Assembly: GCA_012295275.1 (NCBI GenBank)
Contig: CM022671.1
Span: 11,169,678-11,233,677, forward strand
DNA: 64,000 nucleotides
Source of the DNA: Chrysomallon squamiferum
Lineage: Eukaryota; Mollusca; Gastropoda; Neomphalida; Peltospiridae
Direction: 5' to 3'
This document shows, piece after piece, positions 38,890 through 63,752 of the stretch. A program made the translations under genes and the position numbers. Numbering within the stretch: position 1 is the first letter of the stretch; each line of letters opens with the position of its first letter. Below the pieces are notes generated by a model. The model was given only the letters and a program-made list of their open reading frames with translations, searched no databases and had not been told where the DNA came from.

Positions 38890-38890
38890 T
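38681..38890. repeat. (GA)n compound tract and (ATT)n tract
   Basis: GA repeats grading into GGGAGA variants to 38815, then about 13 ATT units at 38850-38889. It lies just past the 3' end of CNBD2. Confidence 0.93.
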
Positions 38891-39160
38891 ACTGCAGCTT
38901 TGAGAGAGACAACAGTCTGTTGAAAAACAACGCTAAATTTATCCCGCAGTGTTATTCATAATGTCATACAACAGATCAAACTTACTAAAACAGAATTGTA
39001 AGTCTGTACAATCCAAATTATACATTTGTCTTAGGAATCACAGCTAAATCCGTACTTGCACTACAATATTACTTTTAGCAGCAAACGATCATATTGTTTA
39101 TGTTGTACAGGATAAAATTACTAAAAAATTGATTTGTAAGTGGATGGATATTTTTTTCAT

Positions 39161-50358
<11,198 letters not shown>

Positions 50359-51017
50359 TGTGTTCGTTGTGTCAGATAAACTTTTGTAAAGTTGGCAGAT
50401 CTTTAAAATCTCTCATATTTGTTTCAAACCTCTTTATTGTACCCGTCTACGTTTCTGAGATTTTCTCAGATTATGAGTTGGTTAGGAAAGACGTTTGTTC
50501 TGGCACAGCTTCCTAGCGTGTGTGATCGAGTGTGTTATCTGCGTCAAAGCAGAAATGTTACCTGCCCGTGCACTGCACGCCACATGTTCGTTCTCAGTGA
50601 AAACTAAACAAAACAAACAAAACCTTTCGTGTGGCTTTCCATACCCCACTTTTGTACTGCAGAAAATGAAAGTTTGCTTCGCGTAACGAAAGACAAACAC
50701 TCAGGTTGAGTGTTACTTTTTAACATTTTAAATTAGCTGAGAGTTTTCTGTGCGGCGCCTGGACTCAAGTCTCCGACGAGAGAAAAGTAAACTGTTTGAT
50801 TACAACATCCACGACCACGCTGTTATTGTCATCATTCACAAAAACCTGCACTCGAGTAAGAGTTACGTAATTTTACTGTAATAGAAATGTGAAAAATACA
50901 CATCTGAGTGTTGATTAATATTGTTATATTACAATACGTAAAGGGGTGAAAAAGTATACAGTACGAAATCTATCAACAAAACTGCTAACAGTAAGATTGA
51001 AGGTTTCTATAAAGGAA

Positions 51018-51067
<50 letters not shown>

Positions 51068-52735
51068 ATTTAAAAAGGCCTTCTCACAAAAGTGTCTGAG
51101 TCAAATAAAACTGAAATAAAAATATGTCCAAACGTACCTAATCAAATTTACATACTCACACTCACTGCTATATATATATAGATATATATAAAAGAAAAAG
51201 AAAAATAAAAAAGAAAAAAGAAAAACATTAATAAAAGTTTTATACGTCTTTGTAAATTTCAAACGAATGAGAATGAAAATAATAGCAGCAAAAACAGAAA
51301 AAATCCACACAAATTGTCACATTTTGTTTTTTAAATAATGTTTTTTTCTTTTTTCTTGACAGATATATATATGTATATTGGTTTGCGTGTGGTCGTTTCT
51401 GTCTGTACGTTTGTGCATATATGTATCTATGTAGTTTGTGTGTATGTATGTATGTATGTATGTATGTATGTGTGTGTGTATGTATGTATGTAAATGTATG
51501 CTTGTATGTATGTATGTATGTATGTATGTTATGCATCTATGTGTGTGTGTGTTTTTGTGTGTGTGTGTGTTGTTAGTGTGTATTTGTGTGGCTATATCTC
51601 TATCTGTCTATATATATAATTTTATATAATTATAAACATGCTTAGGAATATTAATATTACCATTATTAGAATGTTGTTGCTGTTGTTATTATTGATGCTA
51701 CTGTTGCTGTTGTTTGTAGTTCCTTCATAACTCTTCTTCGGTTACCTATTTATCTAATTATCTACATATATATTTTTTTTTTTATTTTTTTTTAAAATAT
51801 TTATTCTTAACAAATAATAAAGCCTTCGTCATATGATATCAAAACGTGATATGTTCTTATTAGGAGAAATAAATATAATTACATTACTTACACGTGCATC
51901 GACATTATTCCTGTGTAGAATCAACAATGATCTTCGTCGCATGATTTTTATTTTGTTTTATCACTTTTCAAATTTCTAATATCCTGATAATAAATTGTTT
52001 TCAATTAATCGAAAATTGTAATTTTATATCTGAGTTATTGTCTAGATTGTCCATTTGAAAACAATCACGACTTTGTTAAATAGTTATAATTCATATCTCG
52101 AAATGACGTCTGTTTCTGAAATGATATTAAAGAAATGCTAATAATGTGAGTTTATAATCGTCTTTACCGTAAACCCTCTCACATACGTCCATAATATATA
52201 TATAAATAAAATGTTAATTATTAACGACTGTAATTAAAATGATACAAACAATTTCCAGTCAAGACATGCTTCTTGTAGTTTCAATCATTAGTGCAGCAAA
52301 CTTTTATCTTTAAATTAATTACATTTTACTTTGAAACACTGTATTATATATTTGAAATAAAAGAATGGGGTAATTATGAAATTTTTCAGTAGCATATTAA
52401 CTGAGGAGATGAAATTTATGTATTAATATATATTTAAATATTTGAAAACATTTTCTTCATTGTTATGTTTTACATATGCATTCACGCATGAGATTGTTTG
52501 ACTGTAAATCCTGTCATTTTGTTGAAATTACAAGATTTAAATGGACTCTTATTTCAGACAACATTCCGATATTTCGTGGAGTATGTGTTTGCACAGATGA
52601 AGTATTTTCAAATCAAGATTTTTTTTATTTATTTGATTTATTTTAAATTTCGTTTTTAAAATACGCTAAGACTTCTCTGTCTAAAAAAATATATAATAAT
52701 TTAATTTATCAGCCGTTTTCGCGATGATAAAATAT
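50359..52735. other. CNBD2 promoter region and intergenic DNA
   Basis: 50240-50900 is less AT-rich than its surroundings and should hold the CNBD2 promoter, transcribed to the left. Short plus-strand open frames at 50473-50690 overlap one another and look fortuitous. Beyond 51000 there are (AAT)n at 51020-51064 and TATG/TG arrays at 51438-51570. No supported gene. Confidence 0.5.
51438..51572. repeat. (TATG)n / (TG)n array
   Basis: TATG runs broken by TGTG and AAATG. Confidence 0.9.
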
Positions 52736-52737
52736 TT

Positions 52738-53058
52738 TTCAGATATACGAAATGTATCAGGATATTACTCAGATATACGAAATGTATCAGGATATTACTC
52801 AGATATACAAAATGTATCAGGATATTACTCAGATATACGAAATGTGTCAGGATATTACTCAGATATACGAAATGTATCAGGATATTACTCAGATATACGA
52901 AATTCAGGATATCAGATACGAAATATCAGGATATTACTCAGATATACGAAATGTATCAGGATATTACTCAGATATACGAAATGTATCAGGATATTACTCA
53001 GATATACAAAATGTATCAGGATATTACTCAGATATACGAAATGTATCAGGACATTTCA
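52738..53058 (+). repeat. 30-bp minisatellite, about ten copies, abutting a candidate micro-exon
   Basis: The unit begins GATATACGAAATGTATCAGG and ends ATATTACTCA. One unit in the middle is rearranged (AAATTCAGGATATCAGATAC). Each unit contains TATTACTCAG, an acceptor-like string, and the last copy has become GACATTTCAG. Confidence 0.92.
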
Positions 53059-53059
53059 G

Positions 53060-53100
53060 TTTTAATGATCCACCAAGAGGTCATATTTCGGGGATTTACA
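53060..53100 (+). other. Candidate micro-exon after the 30-bp array
   Basis: A 41-base segment between ACATTTCAG and GTAAGTAAAA. One frame is open, reading FNDPPRGHISGIY. Its exit phase would fit the candidate terminal exon at 61543. No upstream partner was found. Confidence 0.25.
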
Positions 53101-53485
53101 GTAAGTAAAAGTAATTCGACATAAAGCAGTTATTTACTTCTATTCTGCAGCCGCTCTGTTAACATAAATTAGTTTATTATTATATCAGGCAGATTCAAAC
53201 ACGCTTCGGCGAGTTGCTTAACGAAGCAACATTTCAGTAGTTCATGTCTCAACATGCTGTGGACGTTTCTTTTGAAAAAGTAAGAAACAAATTATTTCTA
53301 CATAACAAAAACACCCGGTGTGTATAAATCAAAAGTGTGAGAGTAAATCTAAAAGATTTAAATGTTATCATTTGTCAAGCGTCATCCTTCATGTCAGTAT
53401 TCAAACCACTTGTCTATTCAAGATCTTTTACACACACATGCAGACACACATGCAGACACACACACATACAAACATACATACATAT

Positions 53486-53486
<1 letters not shown>

Positions 53487-53569
<83 letters not shown>
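53487..53569. repeat. (GA)n microsatellite
   Basis: About 40 GA units following a CACA/CATA stretch. Confidence 0.95.
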
Positions 53570-53574
53570 CACAA

Positions 53575-56340
53575 CATTTTATACGAAATCCATTTCTCGA
53601 AAAACAAAAGAAAACAAATGGAAAAAAAAACTATAAAGAAAATAAAAACTGAAGGAATATAAAATACTGAACAGTGTTAAATATTTTCATAATTCTGTAG
53701 GTCTGCTATTACACGACGCAGAATGATAAATTCTCTTTCACAGCTTATGGCAGTCAATTAATTTAATTATTTCGGTAACAAAACAAAAATCAATGGTGTA
53801 GTATAATGTTTTATATGAATTGGTCTTGTCTAAACCAAGGCAGAACCTTTTTTATTTGTACTGTGAAAATGTCGATCAGTTCGGTTAATATTACAACTGA
53901 CATGTGAACTTACAACATGCTTGCTCTGCACTTCCACTGCAAAAATACCATAAAAATGTATTTTTAAATGATAAAATTCTAATATAAATTTCTAAATGAT
54001 AAAATTCTAATATAAATTTCTAATGCTAATTTTTTGTTATTGTTGCTTTGGGTCCTTGGTGTGACTTGGGGATTAAGGTAAACGATAACAATATTAATAC
54101 TTTTCTTGCTTTTATTCTTTTAATTTTTCTTTATTTTTTTTATATATTATTATTTTTTTTTTTTTTTTTTTTTTTTTTTTGTCGCCGTCCAAGCGTGATG
54201 CTAGTGGATGTTTTTTTTATTTTTTTTATTTTTGTTTGTTTGATTAGTGGTTGTCGAATCTGTGTTATTTGTTTTGTTTGTTTGTTTGTATTTTTGTATT
54301 TTCATTTATTATTAAAGCATCAATTCATATCATAACATTTATATTTTGCTAATACAGTTATTTTAATCAATGTTTTTCACAGTGTTATGTAATAACTAAT
54401 GAGTGAGACGTGATGACCGTTTCTCTACAAAAAGATTGATGCAAGGGAAACAACTCCTGTTAATTAAATTGCAATGTCACTGTTTTCGTTGTAATAAATT
54501 ATTGTTGTTTCTTTTATTAGTAGTAGCAGCAGAGGTAGTAATGATAGTAGTAGTGTAATTGATTGGTTCTCTACGTTTATAAAAACCGAGGTTCAACCAT
54601 GTAATTCATTGCATACACCCATGAAATAAACAAAAAAAGAGATAACGTAAAACTGGAAGAACTAATCATTCTGACGGTGTTAGTAGGATGTGGAGCTGGA
54701 AAATAAAATTACTTGGTTACGTACTCTCCAATTAGTAACAATGTGAATATAAATTTAACTGGAAATGAATAAAATGAAGCATTCACACTAATCTTTTCAG
54801 TTTAAGGTTTCACAATTTTTATTTATTTCTTTTTTTTTTCTGTCTTCCTGCCTTCTTTATATTTATCATCTACTCTTTAAAGATATATCATATCTTAATA
54901 ACCTCACCCTGCTGGTTTTTTAATACGTGCAGTGATTATTATTACATCAGTTTAATATTCCGGCTGGGGGTACCGGCAACTCAAGCAAACGCCCTGGGGC
55001 GCCGCACGCTAGAGGGCGCCACCTCAGTACCGAGAACTTCACAGTAAAGAGGGGAAAGTGTTAAGCATTAAATAAAATAAAATATATAAAATAAATTAAA
55101 TATACAAAATAAAATAAAATAAAATTATAAAAAGTGAATGGAGTCAGATTGTCGAGGATGTGATTATTAATTGTTAATAAACTTGGGCTCAAACTGTGAA
55201 AAGGAATTGACACAGGAAACTAAAGTGAACATGTTAATTTGCCACCTGCGCTAAAACCTTAGAGTCGGACCTGTGTCTGTCTCTGTTCAGTTTTGTGTTG
55301 AAACAACTAGTTTATTTAATAGTTTATTTAATAGTTTGTTTAATAGTTTATTTAATAGTTTATTTAATAGTTTGTTTAATAGTTTGTTTGAGTTTGTTTA
55401 ATAGTTTGTTTAATAGTTTATTTAATAGTTTGGTTGAGGTTTTTTGTTTGTTTTTTCCACACATTAGACGCACACACAAAATCGAACGCGCATGGACGAA
55501 TGCAAAACAAGATTCACAAAACAATATGTAACAATATTATTTTATTACGAAGTGAATATTAAATGATTATATCTTGAATAAATAAAAATAAATATACATT
55601 TTTTGTAACTGGTGCTACTGTTCGTTTGAGCTTTCTTTTTGTTTGTTTGTTTATTTTTATTATTATTATTATTCTCCTTTTGTGTCAAATACTTTATATT
55701 CATGAATTTTAAACTTTTCTCATATCTGAAGAACAAATTTTATATTTCTAAATGAAAACAACAAAACGTTTGATGTGTGTAAAATAATTTCGTGTTACAT
55801 TGACAGAAAATATCTACGTAATGTCTTATTTTATTGTATTTTGAACACTAAACAAACAAAATGCTGTACAATGGATATATTAATAATGCATTTTCTGTGA
55901 CTTTCATAGCAACATGTTCTCTTACGTGAACAAGCTGGTTTCTGGTGTAATGTGGCTTATAAACATTGTTTAACACGCCTATCGATCACACAGCTGACTC
56001 GGCTGTTTTTGTAGATGTTGCTACCAGATCTTTCTCAGTTTATATCAATTTAATCAAAACAGATCACCATTGTTGTGATTAGTTACTCGTTATTCTTCGA
56101 GGTTTTAAATAATCATGACGCAAGAAATATTTAAAAATAATGTCGGTGGTGTTAATAATGAAGACATTCTAAATACACTGAAGATGTCAGTCGTGCGACA
56201 CGGGTTGGAAATAATCTAACACACTTGTAAAGATTTTTGTACGAGCTGTAATTAATCAGTGTGTGACTGTACGTTACGACTGTACGTTACGTTCGTTTCT
56301 TCGTTTTGGCGTATTTTACTTCGTAATGAAATTTTCGTAA
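53575..56340. other. Intergenic, no gene seen
   Basis: A/T tracts, a long T run at about 54152-54180 and a GC-rich patch at 54960-55030. The patch contains CGCTAGAGGGCGCC (55007-55020), a good match to the core CTCF motif, inside what may be an old repeat. Confidence 0.5.
55305..55436. repeat. 12-bp degenerate tandem repeat
   Basis: AGTTTATTTAAT / AGTTTGTTTAAT units, about 11 copies. Confidence 0.9.
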
Positions 56341-56357
56341 CACACACATATGGAGGC

Positions 56358-57853
56358 CGACCACACCGAGCTTCATGCCACTTACAAACTACTGTACGTT
56401 TAGTACCACACCGAGCTTCATGCCACTTACAAACTACTGTACGTTTAGTACCACACCGAGCTTCATGCCACTTACAAACTACTGTACGTTTAGTATCACA
56501 CCGAGCTTCATGCCACTTACAAACTACTGTACGTTTAGTATCACACCGAGCTTCATGCCACTTACAAACTACTGTACGTTTAGTATCACACCGAGCTTCA
56601 TGCCACTTACAAACTACTGTACGTTTAGTACCACACCGAGCTTCATGCCACTTACAAACTACTGTACGTTTAGTATCACACCGAGCTTCATGCCACTTAC
56701 AAACTACTGTACGTTTAGTATCACACCGAGCTTCATGCCACTTACAAACTACTGTACGTTTAGTATCACACCGAGCTTCATGCCACTTACAAAGTACTGT
56801 ACGTTTAGTATCACACCGAGCTTCATGCCACTTACAAACTACTGTACGTTTAGTATCACACCGAGCTTCATGCCACTTACAAACTACTGTACGTTTAGTA
56901 TCACACCGAGCTTCATGCCACTTACAAACTACTGTACGTTTAGTATCACACCGAGCTTCATGCCACTTACAAACTACTGTACGTTTAGTATCACACCGAG
57001 CTTCATGCCACTTACAAACTACTGTACGTTTAGTACCACACCGAGCTTCATGCCACTTACAAACTACTGTACGTTTAGTACCACACCGAGCTTCATGCCA
57101 CTTACAAACTACTGTACGTTTAGTACCACACCGAGCTTCATGCCACTTACAAACTACTGTACGTTTAGTATCACACCGAGCTTCATGCCACTTACAAACT
57201 ACTGTACGTTTAGTATCACACCGAGCTTCATGCCACTTACAAACTACTGTACGTTTAGTATCACACCGAGCTTCATGCCACTTACAAACTACTGTACGTT
57301 TAGTATCACACCGAGCTTCATGCCACTTACAAAGTACTGTACGTTTAGTATCACACCGAGCTTCATGCCACTTACAAACTACTGTACGTTTAGTATCACA
57401 CCGAGCTTCATGCCACTTACAAACTACTGTACGTTTAGTATCACACCGAGCTTCATGCCACTTACAAACTACTGTACGTTTAGTATCACACCGAGCTTCA
57501 TGCCACTTACAAACTACTGTACGTTTAGTATCACACCGAGCTTCATGCCACTTACAAACTACTGTACGTTTAGTACCACACCGAGCTCATCATGCCACTT
57601 ACAAACTACTGTACGTTTAGTACCACACCGAGCTTCATGCCACTTACAAACTACTGTACGTTTAGTACCACACCGAGCTTCATGCCACTTACAAACTACT
57701 GTACGTTTAGTATCACACCGAGCTTCATGCCACTTACAAACTACTGTACGTTTAGTATCACACCGAGCTTCATGCCACTTACAAACTACTGTACGTTTAG
57801 TACCACACCGAGCTTCATGCCACTTACAAACTACTGTACGTTTAGTATTACAG
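56358..57853 (+). repeat. 45-bp minisatellite, 33 copies, with higher-order structure
   Basis: The unit begins CACACCGAGCTTCATGCCAC and ends TTACAAACTACTGTACGTTTAGTAY-like, where one C/T site splits units into two types. A rarer variant, AAAGTACTG, appears at two places (about 56791 and 57331), each preceded by CT-site patterns that match, showing that blocks of about 12 units were duplicated together. One unit near 57588 has a CTCATCATGCC insertion. Because 45 is divisible by three and the unit lacks stops in two plus-strand frames, frames of 453 and 523 codons arise. They lack any feature of a real protein beyond the repeat. Confidence 0.95.
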
Positions 57854-60754
57854 CTCATTTTAAAATTACCGAATTCACAATTTTACACAAGTCATTCTCC
57901 TTTCCTAATACAGTTAGCTCAATTTCAGTTTCTAAAATCATTTTAAATACGAGATTTTTTTTACGAACATTAAAAAGCTGTAGTTGTTTAGTGATTATCT
58001 TTGTTTGGTCATTTTCCATTATTGTCATGTGCCCAATGACTAAACTATAATACGTCTTTTCCCCGTGAGGCGAGTATAAAAGATACTTTGTTGGTAATCA
58101 ATAGAAGTTGCTGTTATTGTGACCAGTCTTAGTGGGGTTTTGTGTTTGTGTAGGCTTTTTTTTTTTTGTTTTTTTTTTGTTTGTTTTTTGTTTTTTTTTT
58201 AATCTCTTTGTATCATTAATCAAATGATCATTAATATCAAATTGTTGTTTAAATGTATGGCCTCAGTGAAAGGTATTTTTAACAATGAAATTAATTGTCT
58301 GTCTGGTGTCAGGATTTCGTGTATAAAGAAAACAATGCGTCATTCATACACAAATAAACATTTCAGTCGGTGTCTTGTTACTGTGACGGGCTCGCTGTAC
58401 TCTGAACTCGGTGATGTCAACGGTCAGAGGTACAAAAGAAACAGGTGAAGCATCAGTTTGTTGTCCGCCACGGAACGCCCAGAAGTTACCAGCAAACAAA
58501 TGTTACCATGCAGTTTAAGGGATGTAACACTGAGTAATAGATACCGTTACACAATGTCATACTGTCAGTGTTCCGCACGAATGAAGAGAATAGAAACCCG
58601 CAGTGCAAACTATATACATTTGTTTCCCACGATTAGAAGCAGATTTTATCAGTTTTAATGCACCTTCACAGAAAGGAACAAACCACGGCTTAAAAAAGTA
58701 GAAATTAAAACAGTGGGAAACTGAACCTGGAGTCAGCTCAGTGTTAGCCGTTAGTAAACGTAAATTATATTTGTTAGGTAAAACGAGTTCAGTAATGGTT
58801 TTAAACAACTAAAATTTAAAATTCGCTGAATGTAAACGTACCGTTACGTGTGCAGATGGATGTAAGTAATGAGAGACGGCACAACAATGTACAGTTAATA
58901 AACGATATTGTTACAGTTTGACTAACACAGGATTAATGCTCAAGCTGCTGGTTTGTCCAGGTTATTTTTCTAGTATTTCACAGATTTCAAGAATAAAGTT
59001 ATTTTCACATAAACCTCAGTGTAGAACACTATTAATTACTACAAATTATTAGTGGCAGTAGGACCAGAAGTTCATGTCAGTGTCAGTTGTACTTACCGTT
59101 ACATTTTATCTTGATCTGGTACATTAACACCATACCATTCATTTGCATTGCGAGATATCAAAAATAATTTCAAGTTGCACTTAAATTTTAAATTTTTAAA
59201 TGTTCTGAATGAAATATTTTAAACATCAAATATGAAATGTTTTCGAAGATTCTTCAAAATTGACAAAATTCAAAAAACTTGTATGAACATTGTTTGACCT
59301 AGATATTCAGATCCGTATTAACTAAAAAGCGATCATCAAACTTACTGATGTAAATAACTTGTATTGAATAGTGGAACAGCTGATACACAATACACAGTGA
59401 CATCTGCGACAGAACGTGAGTAGACGATTATAACCATTCTTTGTATTCACTACACTTGTTTAGCTGGGTTTGCATAAAACGTTTAGTTTGAATAGCCGAC
59501 CTGCAACACGTGTTGTTTTTAGCAGTTTGTTATGTCACGTCCCTCCAAACACAGCTAATTTATTCGATTAGTTTTAAATTCTAAATTGGACTATTTCTGG
59601 TTCTAGTACTTTAAGAAACTATTCTTATTTATTTTTATTTATTTTTATTTTTTAAGTAAATTAGGTGTTCCAACTAATGATGAAAAGATTTCAAATTCTA
59701 ATTTCTAAAATATAAATCTCAATAAAAATGTCAAAGAAATTTATTGCTTCATACATGGCCCGGGAAATTTTAATCACAAAAGAATATCAGTAAGAATTTA
59801 TACTATCTGCAGTTATCTTTTTGTATTGTATCACTAGTACAGGTAATTTATACAACAGCAGCAGCATTTTCCAAATTCCATAACAAATTCCAAAACGACT
59901 AACGTCAAACTTTTTAATTGTACATTTTGGTTATTTCGTTAAGTATAATAAATACTTGTCGCTTTATGCATTGCAGATAAATACAGATTTGGTTTCAAAA
60001 CTGAAATCATAGTATCTTGATAAGTTACCAGTACTTTTATTATTTATATAAAAACACTACTATCCAGTATACCGACAGACAGCCGTGAGAATGTTTGAAC
60101 TTTAAGCACTGAATATTTTGAGCAGCTCTGTTCCTGCAGCTGAAAGGGCGACTCGTGACACTAAGCAAACAAGTGGAGTGTAACCATGCATTGTATTCCA
60201 GACATTAAGACCTGGGTTAGACCGTACGAACACGAAATGTGCCCATAATGAAAATTTAATGGGAAAGTTAACGTAATTAGTTTTCTTTGAAATTGTTGCT
60301 TAATCTCGGTGTGAAAATGGCGCGGGGTGAAGGTTAACGGGCTGTGCTGAGAGCGACTGAATACTTTATAACACGTTTGCTTTGTCTTATTTTACACAAC
60401 ACACACAGCTTTACCTTTAAAGTTTCATTTCAGGAAACAAATGTAATCCTAAGCTGAACGTGTTTTTCTATTTCTCTTATAAAACTATTTTAAAAAGTAA
60501 ACTTTAGTAAAGCATCAAACCACTGAATACATTTTTATAAAGTTATATTTGTATATAGTTATAAATAGATGTATATACATCTAGCAGAATGTAAACAAAA
60601 TATTAATCTCTAACACGTAATACGATACATTCCTTTTATTACATGCATGTTAGTTATTTTGTAAATATCTTAAAGCTGATGGACTGCTTTATTCATTGTA
60701 TTAATGTAAAGAACCAACCACTCTAAAGGTTTATTTTTTTTCTCATTGCTACAG
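57854..60754. other. Intergenic, no gene seen
   Basis: Fewer simple repeats than elsewhere apart from a T/G-rich run at 58156-58200. Short open frames near 58224-58660 have no recognisable motif. Confidence 0.45.
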
Positions 60755-61084
60755 CAAGCTTACTGGGACAAAATAGACATTTTGCTTCAGAGCTACAAAA
60801 TATACTTGGTCCATACAAGGCAGTTATTCCAAACACTGGCCGATACGGTTGACAACGTATTTACAAATCCCTGTAATACTTCACGTAGTTCATACTTGAC
60901 AGATCTCGCAAAATATCTGAAGAAAAAAAAACGATGTTTTATCACGAAAAACACGTGGAAAAGAAAGTCCCCCACCCAACTCTCAGTACACTTTCTGTTT
61001 CTGCGTTGTTTAGTTCGAATTTGTGTATATTTAACTATCGTACACAACAGTCTCAGAGGTTTTGGAGAGAAATTCGAATTTTAA
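60755..61084 (+). CDS. Candidate terminal exon, 109 codons, unknown
   Basis: A strong acceptor (TTTTTTTTCTCATTGCTACAG) ends at 60754. The frame opens QAYWDKIDILLQSYKIYLVH and runs 109 codons to a stop. The latter half is Lys- and Leu-rich and looks less protein-like, so the true exon may end earlier or the frame may be chance. No family is recognised and no partner exon is certain. Confidence 0.22.
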   Translation, partial: QAYWDKIDILLQSYKIYLVHTRQLFQTLADTVDNVFTNPCNTSRSSYLTDLAKYLKKKKRCFITKNTWKRKSPTQLSVHFLFLRCLVRICVYLTIVHNSLRGFGEKFEF

Positions 61085-61542
61085 TAGGCATTCCTAAAAT
61101 GATAACTATTTCCAGCTATCTTTGACATCTAATAGCTAATTTGTTACGAGTTAACCGTATTATAATTCTGTATGTGTCTTGTTAAACAGCGATATATGAA
61201 GCGATAATTAACAATTGTAAACTTACGGAGATAGTAATTAACGTCAAAAGAGAATTTAATTAACGTCAAAAGAGAATTTATTTAAAGTAAACACAACCTG
61301 TGAAACATCAATCAGTGAAAATAGTGACATTGTTGTCTATCCTGTACTTCACTATGATTTGTTAATGTTTTGTTTATAAATAAAAACTGAATTTAAGAGT
61401 TTCGTAAATACTGTAATATTATCAAAGTTCGTAGTAAACAAATTGATAAACTCACCTTTATGTCACGGAGTTTTTTCTTATATTGATCGAAATTTTTGAA
61501 TACATATTTATCACAACTGTTGTTGCACTTTCTTTCTTAAAG

Positions 61543-61685
61543 GTAGTTGTAGTAGTTGCTGCCGTTGTCGGAGGCGTACCGAGTTTGGGACTGCAGAATC
61601 ACTGAGAAGTATACAAACATCAGTGAATTCTACCAGTGCCAAGAGCGATCAAACCTCTCAAATAATAACCGGGCCAGTCTTGTAG
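61543..61685 (+). CDS. Candidate terminal exon encoding a Cys/Arg-rich tail
   Basis: After TTTCTTTCTTAAAG, an open frame of 46 codons reads SCSSCCRCRRRTEFGTAESL, continues through NSTSAKSDQTSQIITGPVL and stops. The Cys-Arg cluster would suit a palmitoylated juxtamembrane tail. Part of the segment recurs at 63.78 kb, which favours a dispersed repeat instead. Confidence 0.2.
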
Positions 61686-61811
61686 TCAAGTTCACTGTCA
61701 CGCAAAAAAACCGTCACTTCGTTCTGCAAGCAGATCCTTCGCGCCTAAACAATTGTGCGGAGAAAACAATATGGCGCACACGCAGCAAAACTAGAGAATA
61801 GGAAATGAGAA

Positions 61812-61872
61812 TGTCGTAGCTGGGCTGTGTGACTGTAGCGACGAGTTGTAGGTCGAGTCCTGCTGTCACGCT
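61812..61872 (+). mobile_element. tRNA-like B box, possible SINE fragment
   Basis: TAGCTGGGCTG (61817) and GGTCGAGTCCT (61851) sit at roughly the spacing of RNA polymerase III A and B boxes. The tRNA fold is not intact. Confidence 0.35.
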
Positions 61873-62209
61873 AAGCGATCGGAGAGGCATCCAACCGTGG
61901 ACATTTCTCGTTTCCTAAATCCAGAGAAAGAGCGAGAGATACGACCTTGAATAATTTTGCCAGGTGTGCCAAAACCGGAGCAGACGACATACCAAGCAGA
62001 TGACAATACTCGTTGGACGACTTTAGAAAAGAAAAAGAACACAATGAAAACGTACTTCGCTTTTTAATTTATGTTGCTGGGAATGTCAGCGTTGTTATTT
62101 TCTCTTGCAGTTGGAGAGAGAAAAAAGCAGTTGGGTTAGAGGAAGCCGAAACCTACCTGTTATCAATAATTCCCATCATTATGTTCTGCAGTTTGTTGCC
62201 ACGATAAAT

Positions 62210-63255
62210 CGATAGTTTCCATCAGTCAGGTTATGGTGGGCTTATTGCAAGTGTAACAGAGCGATTATTTCGTGTGTGAAAAATGCTATTGTTTTCAATT
62301 AGTAGCAGTAGCTGCAAGCTCTAATAATTGCATTATTTCTAAGAATAAATTGTGTGATTAGTACATAATATTACAAAAATAAATTTTGTAAAAAAAAAAT
62401 TAAACAAGAAAATATATTGAATAAAATAAAGATTTAAAAAAAATAATAATGGTAGTAAGTTGTTTACGCATGAACTGTATAAAATGTTTTAAAAATTAAC
62501 CTGTGGATCCGCTTCAGTGACAGATCAGCAACTGCTCCAAAGTGTTCATCAGTCGATGTGTAAAATAGCAGCAGATTCCACTCATTTCCACGTCACAAAT
62601 CACAACCTGTAAAAACAGATGAGAATAGATACAAGGTAAAACAAATCTCGTCACTCATTCGTTCACTTGAACTTTTGTGGTGCAGCTATTAGTCGAAAAT
62701 ACAGACCGAAAAATGCAATATTTTCTGAATTAATCATAATGAAGATAGTGGATCTGTAATGTAGCTCTTGACAATTATCGAGATAATACAGTTTTATATA
62801 TTGAAGAAGCAGCTGTTGTCTGCAGTTCTCGTTTTCACGTCTGCAACATGACCGGACAATAAATTGAAACCATTTCGTTCTACCAATATTTTGCCAAATT
62901 GTGGTTTACATTCTACCCAGTAGTACATAGTTATTTTTAAATGCACACTATCCTCAGAAAAATTCAGTCGTTAGGGCAGTGAATAGAACATTTATAAATT
63001 TTAAAGTGTATAAAGAATTACAAAACACTGAAGATACTGAATACATATTTCTGTAGTACTGTTAAACATTTGAAACACTACGCCAGCTGCAGTGAATCAG
63101 AACAAGGAAATACGAGGATAATTAACAAACCACTGAAACGAAACCAGTCACTCTGTCTGACATGCAACAGGCTGCAGGAACAGATGACACCTGTAGTGGA
63201 AAAAATGCAAAGTGACGAAACCAGTATTTTATATTAAATGTCCACTACAAAATAC

Positions 63256-63302
<47 letters not shown>

Positions 63303-63750
63303 GTTAGTTGACGTTCCCAATGTCGGCATTGTCAAAACCGTCAATATCATTTTTGCGCACACTAAACTGGTGCTGGTTCTCTGATAATTTTAAAGCAAGT
63401 ACAGAATCTCGTTTTTATGTACAGAATATTAATGGTTCTGAAGTCGATAAATTCCGTTAGTAAATTTCGAATTGTTGCAATTCAGCAGTTCATCTAGAAA
63501 AAATTGAAACATTCGATAAACAAAATAGTTATCACCGTGTTAATAAAACCATCACTTGTTTATTAATTTGTAAACGGGTAAGCCTATTTAAAACATATAC
63601 ATGTCATCATCTTTCAAAGTACCAGATTTTAACGCTGAACTGCTGTACTTTGTTTTTCATATTACATATGTAAAGCTGTTATCTGATTTAATTCTTTACC
63701 TAGGAACACAGCTACAAGTAAAGTTTAGAAGTGAACTAACGAGTGTGACC
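62210..63750. other. Intergenic, no gene seen
   Basis: AT-rich DNA with a (ATT)n tract at 63258-63303. No exon supported. Confidence 0.45.
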
Positions 63751-63752
63751 AG

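Noticed and set aside
56259-57946. Two overlapping plus-strand frames of 453 and 523 codons as repetitive protein genes
   Set aside because: Both are products of a 45-bp tandem repeat read in different frames. There is no signal peptide or non-repeat domain, and splice signals are lacking.
58224-58808. Three overlapping frames of 66-83 codons
   Set aside because: They contradict one another, lack motifs and have no convincing start or splice context.
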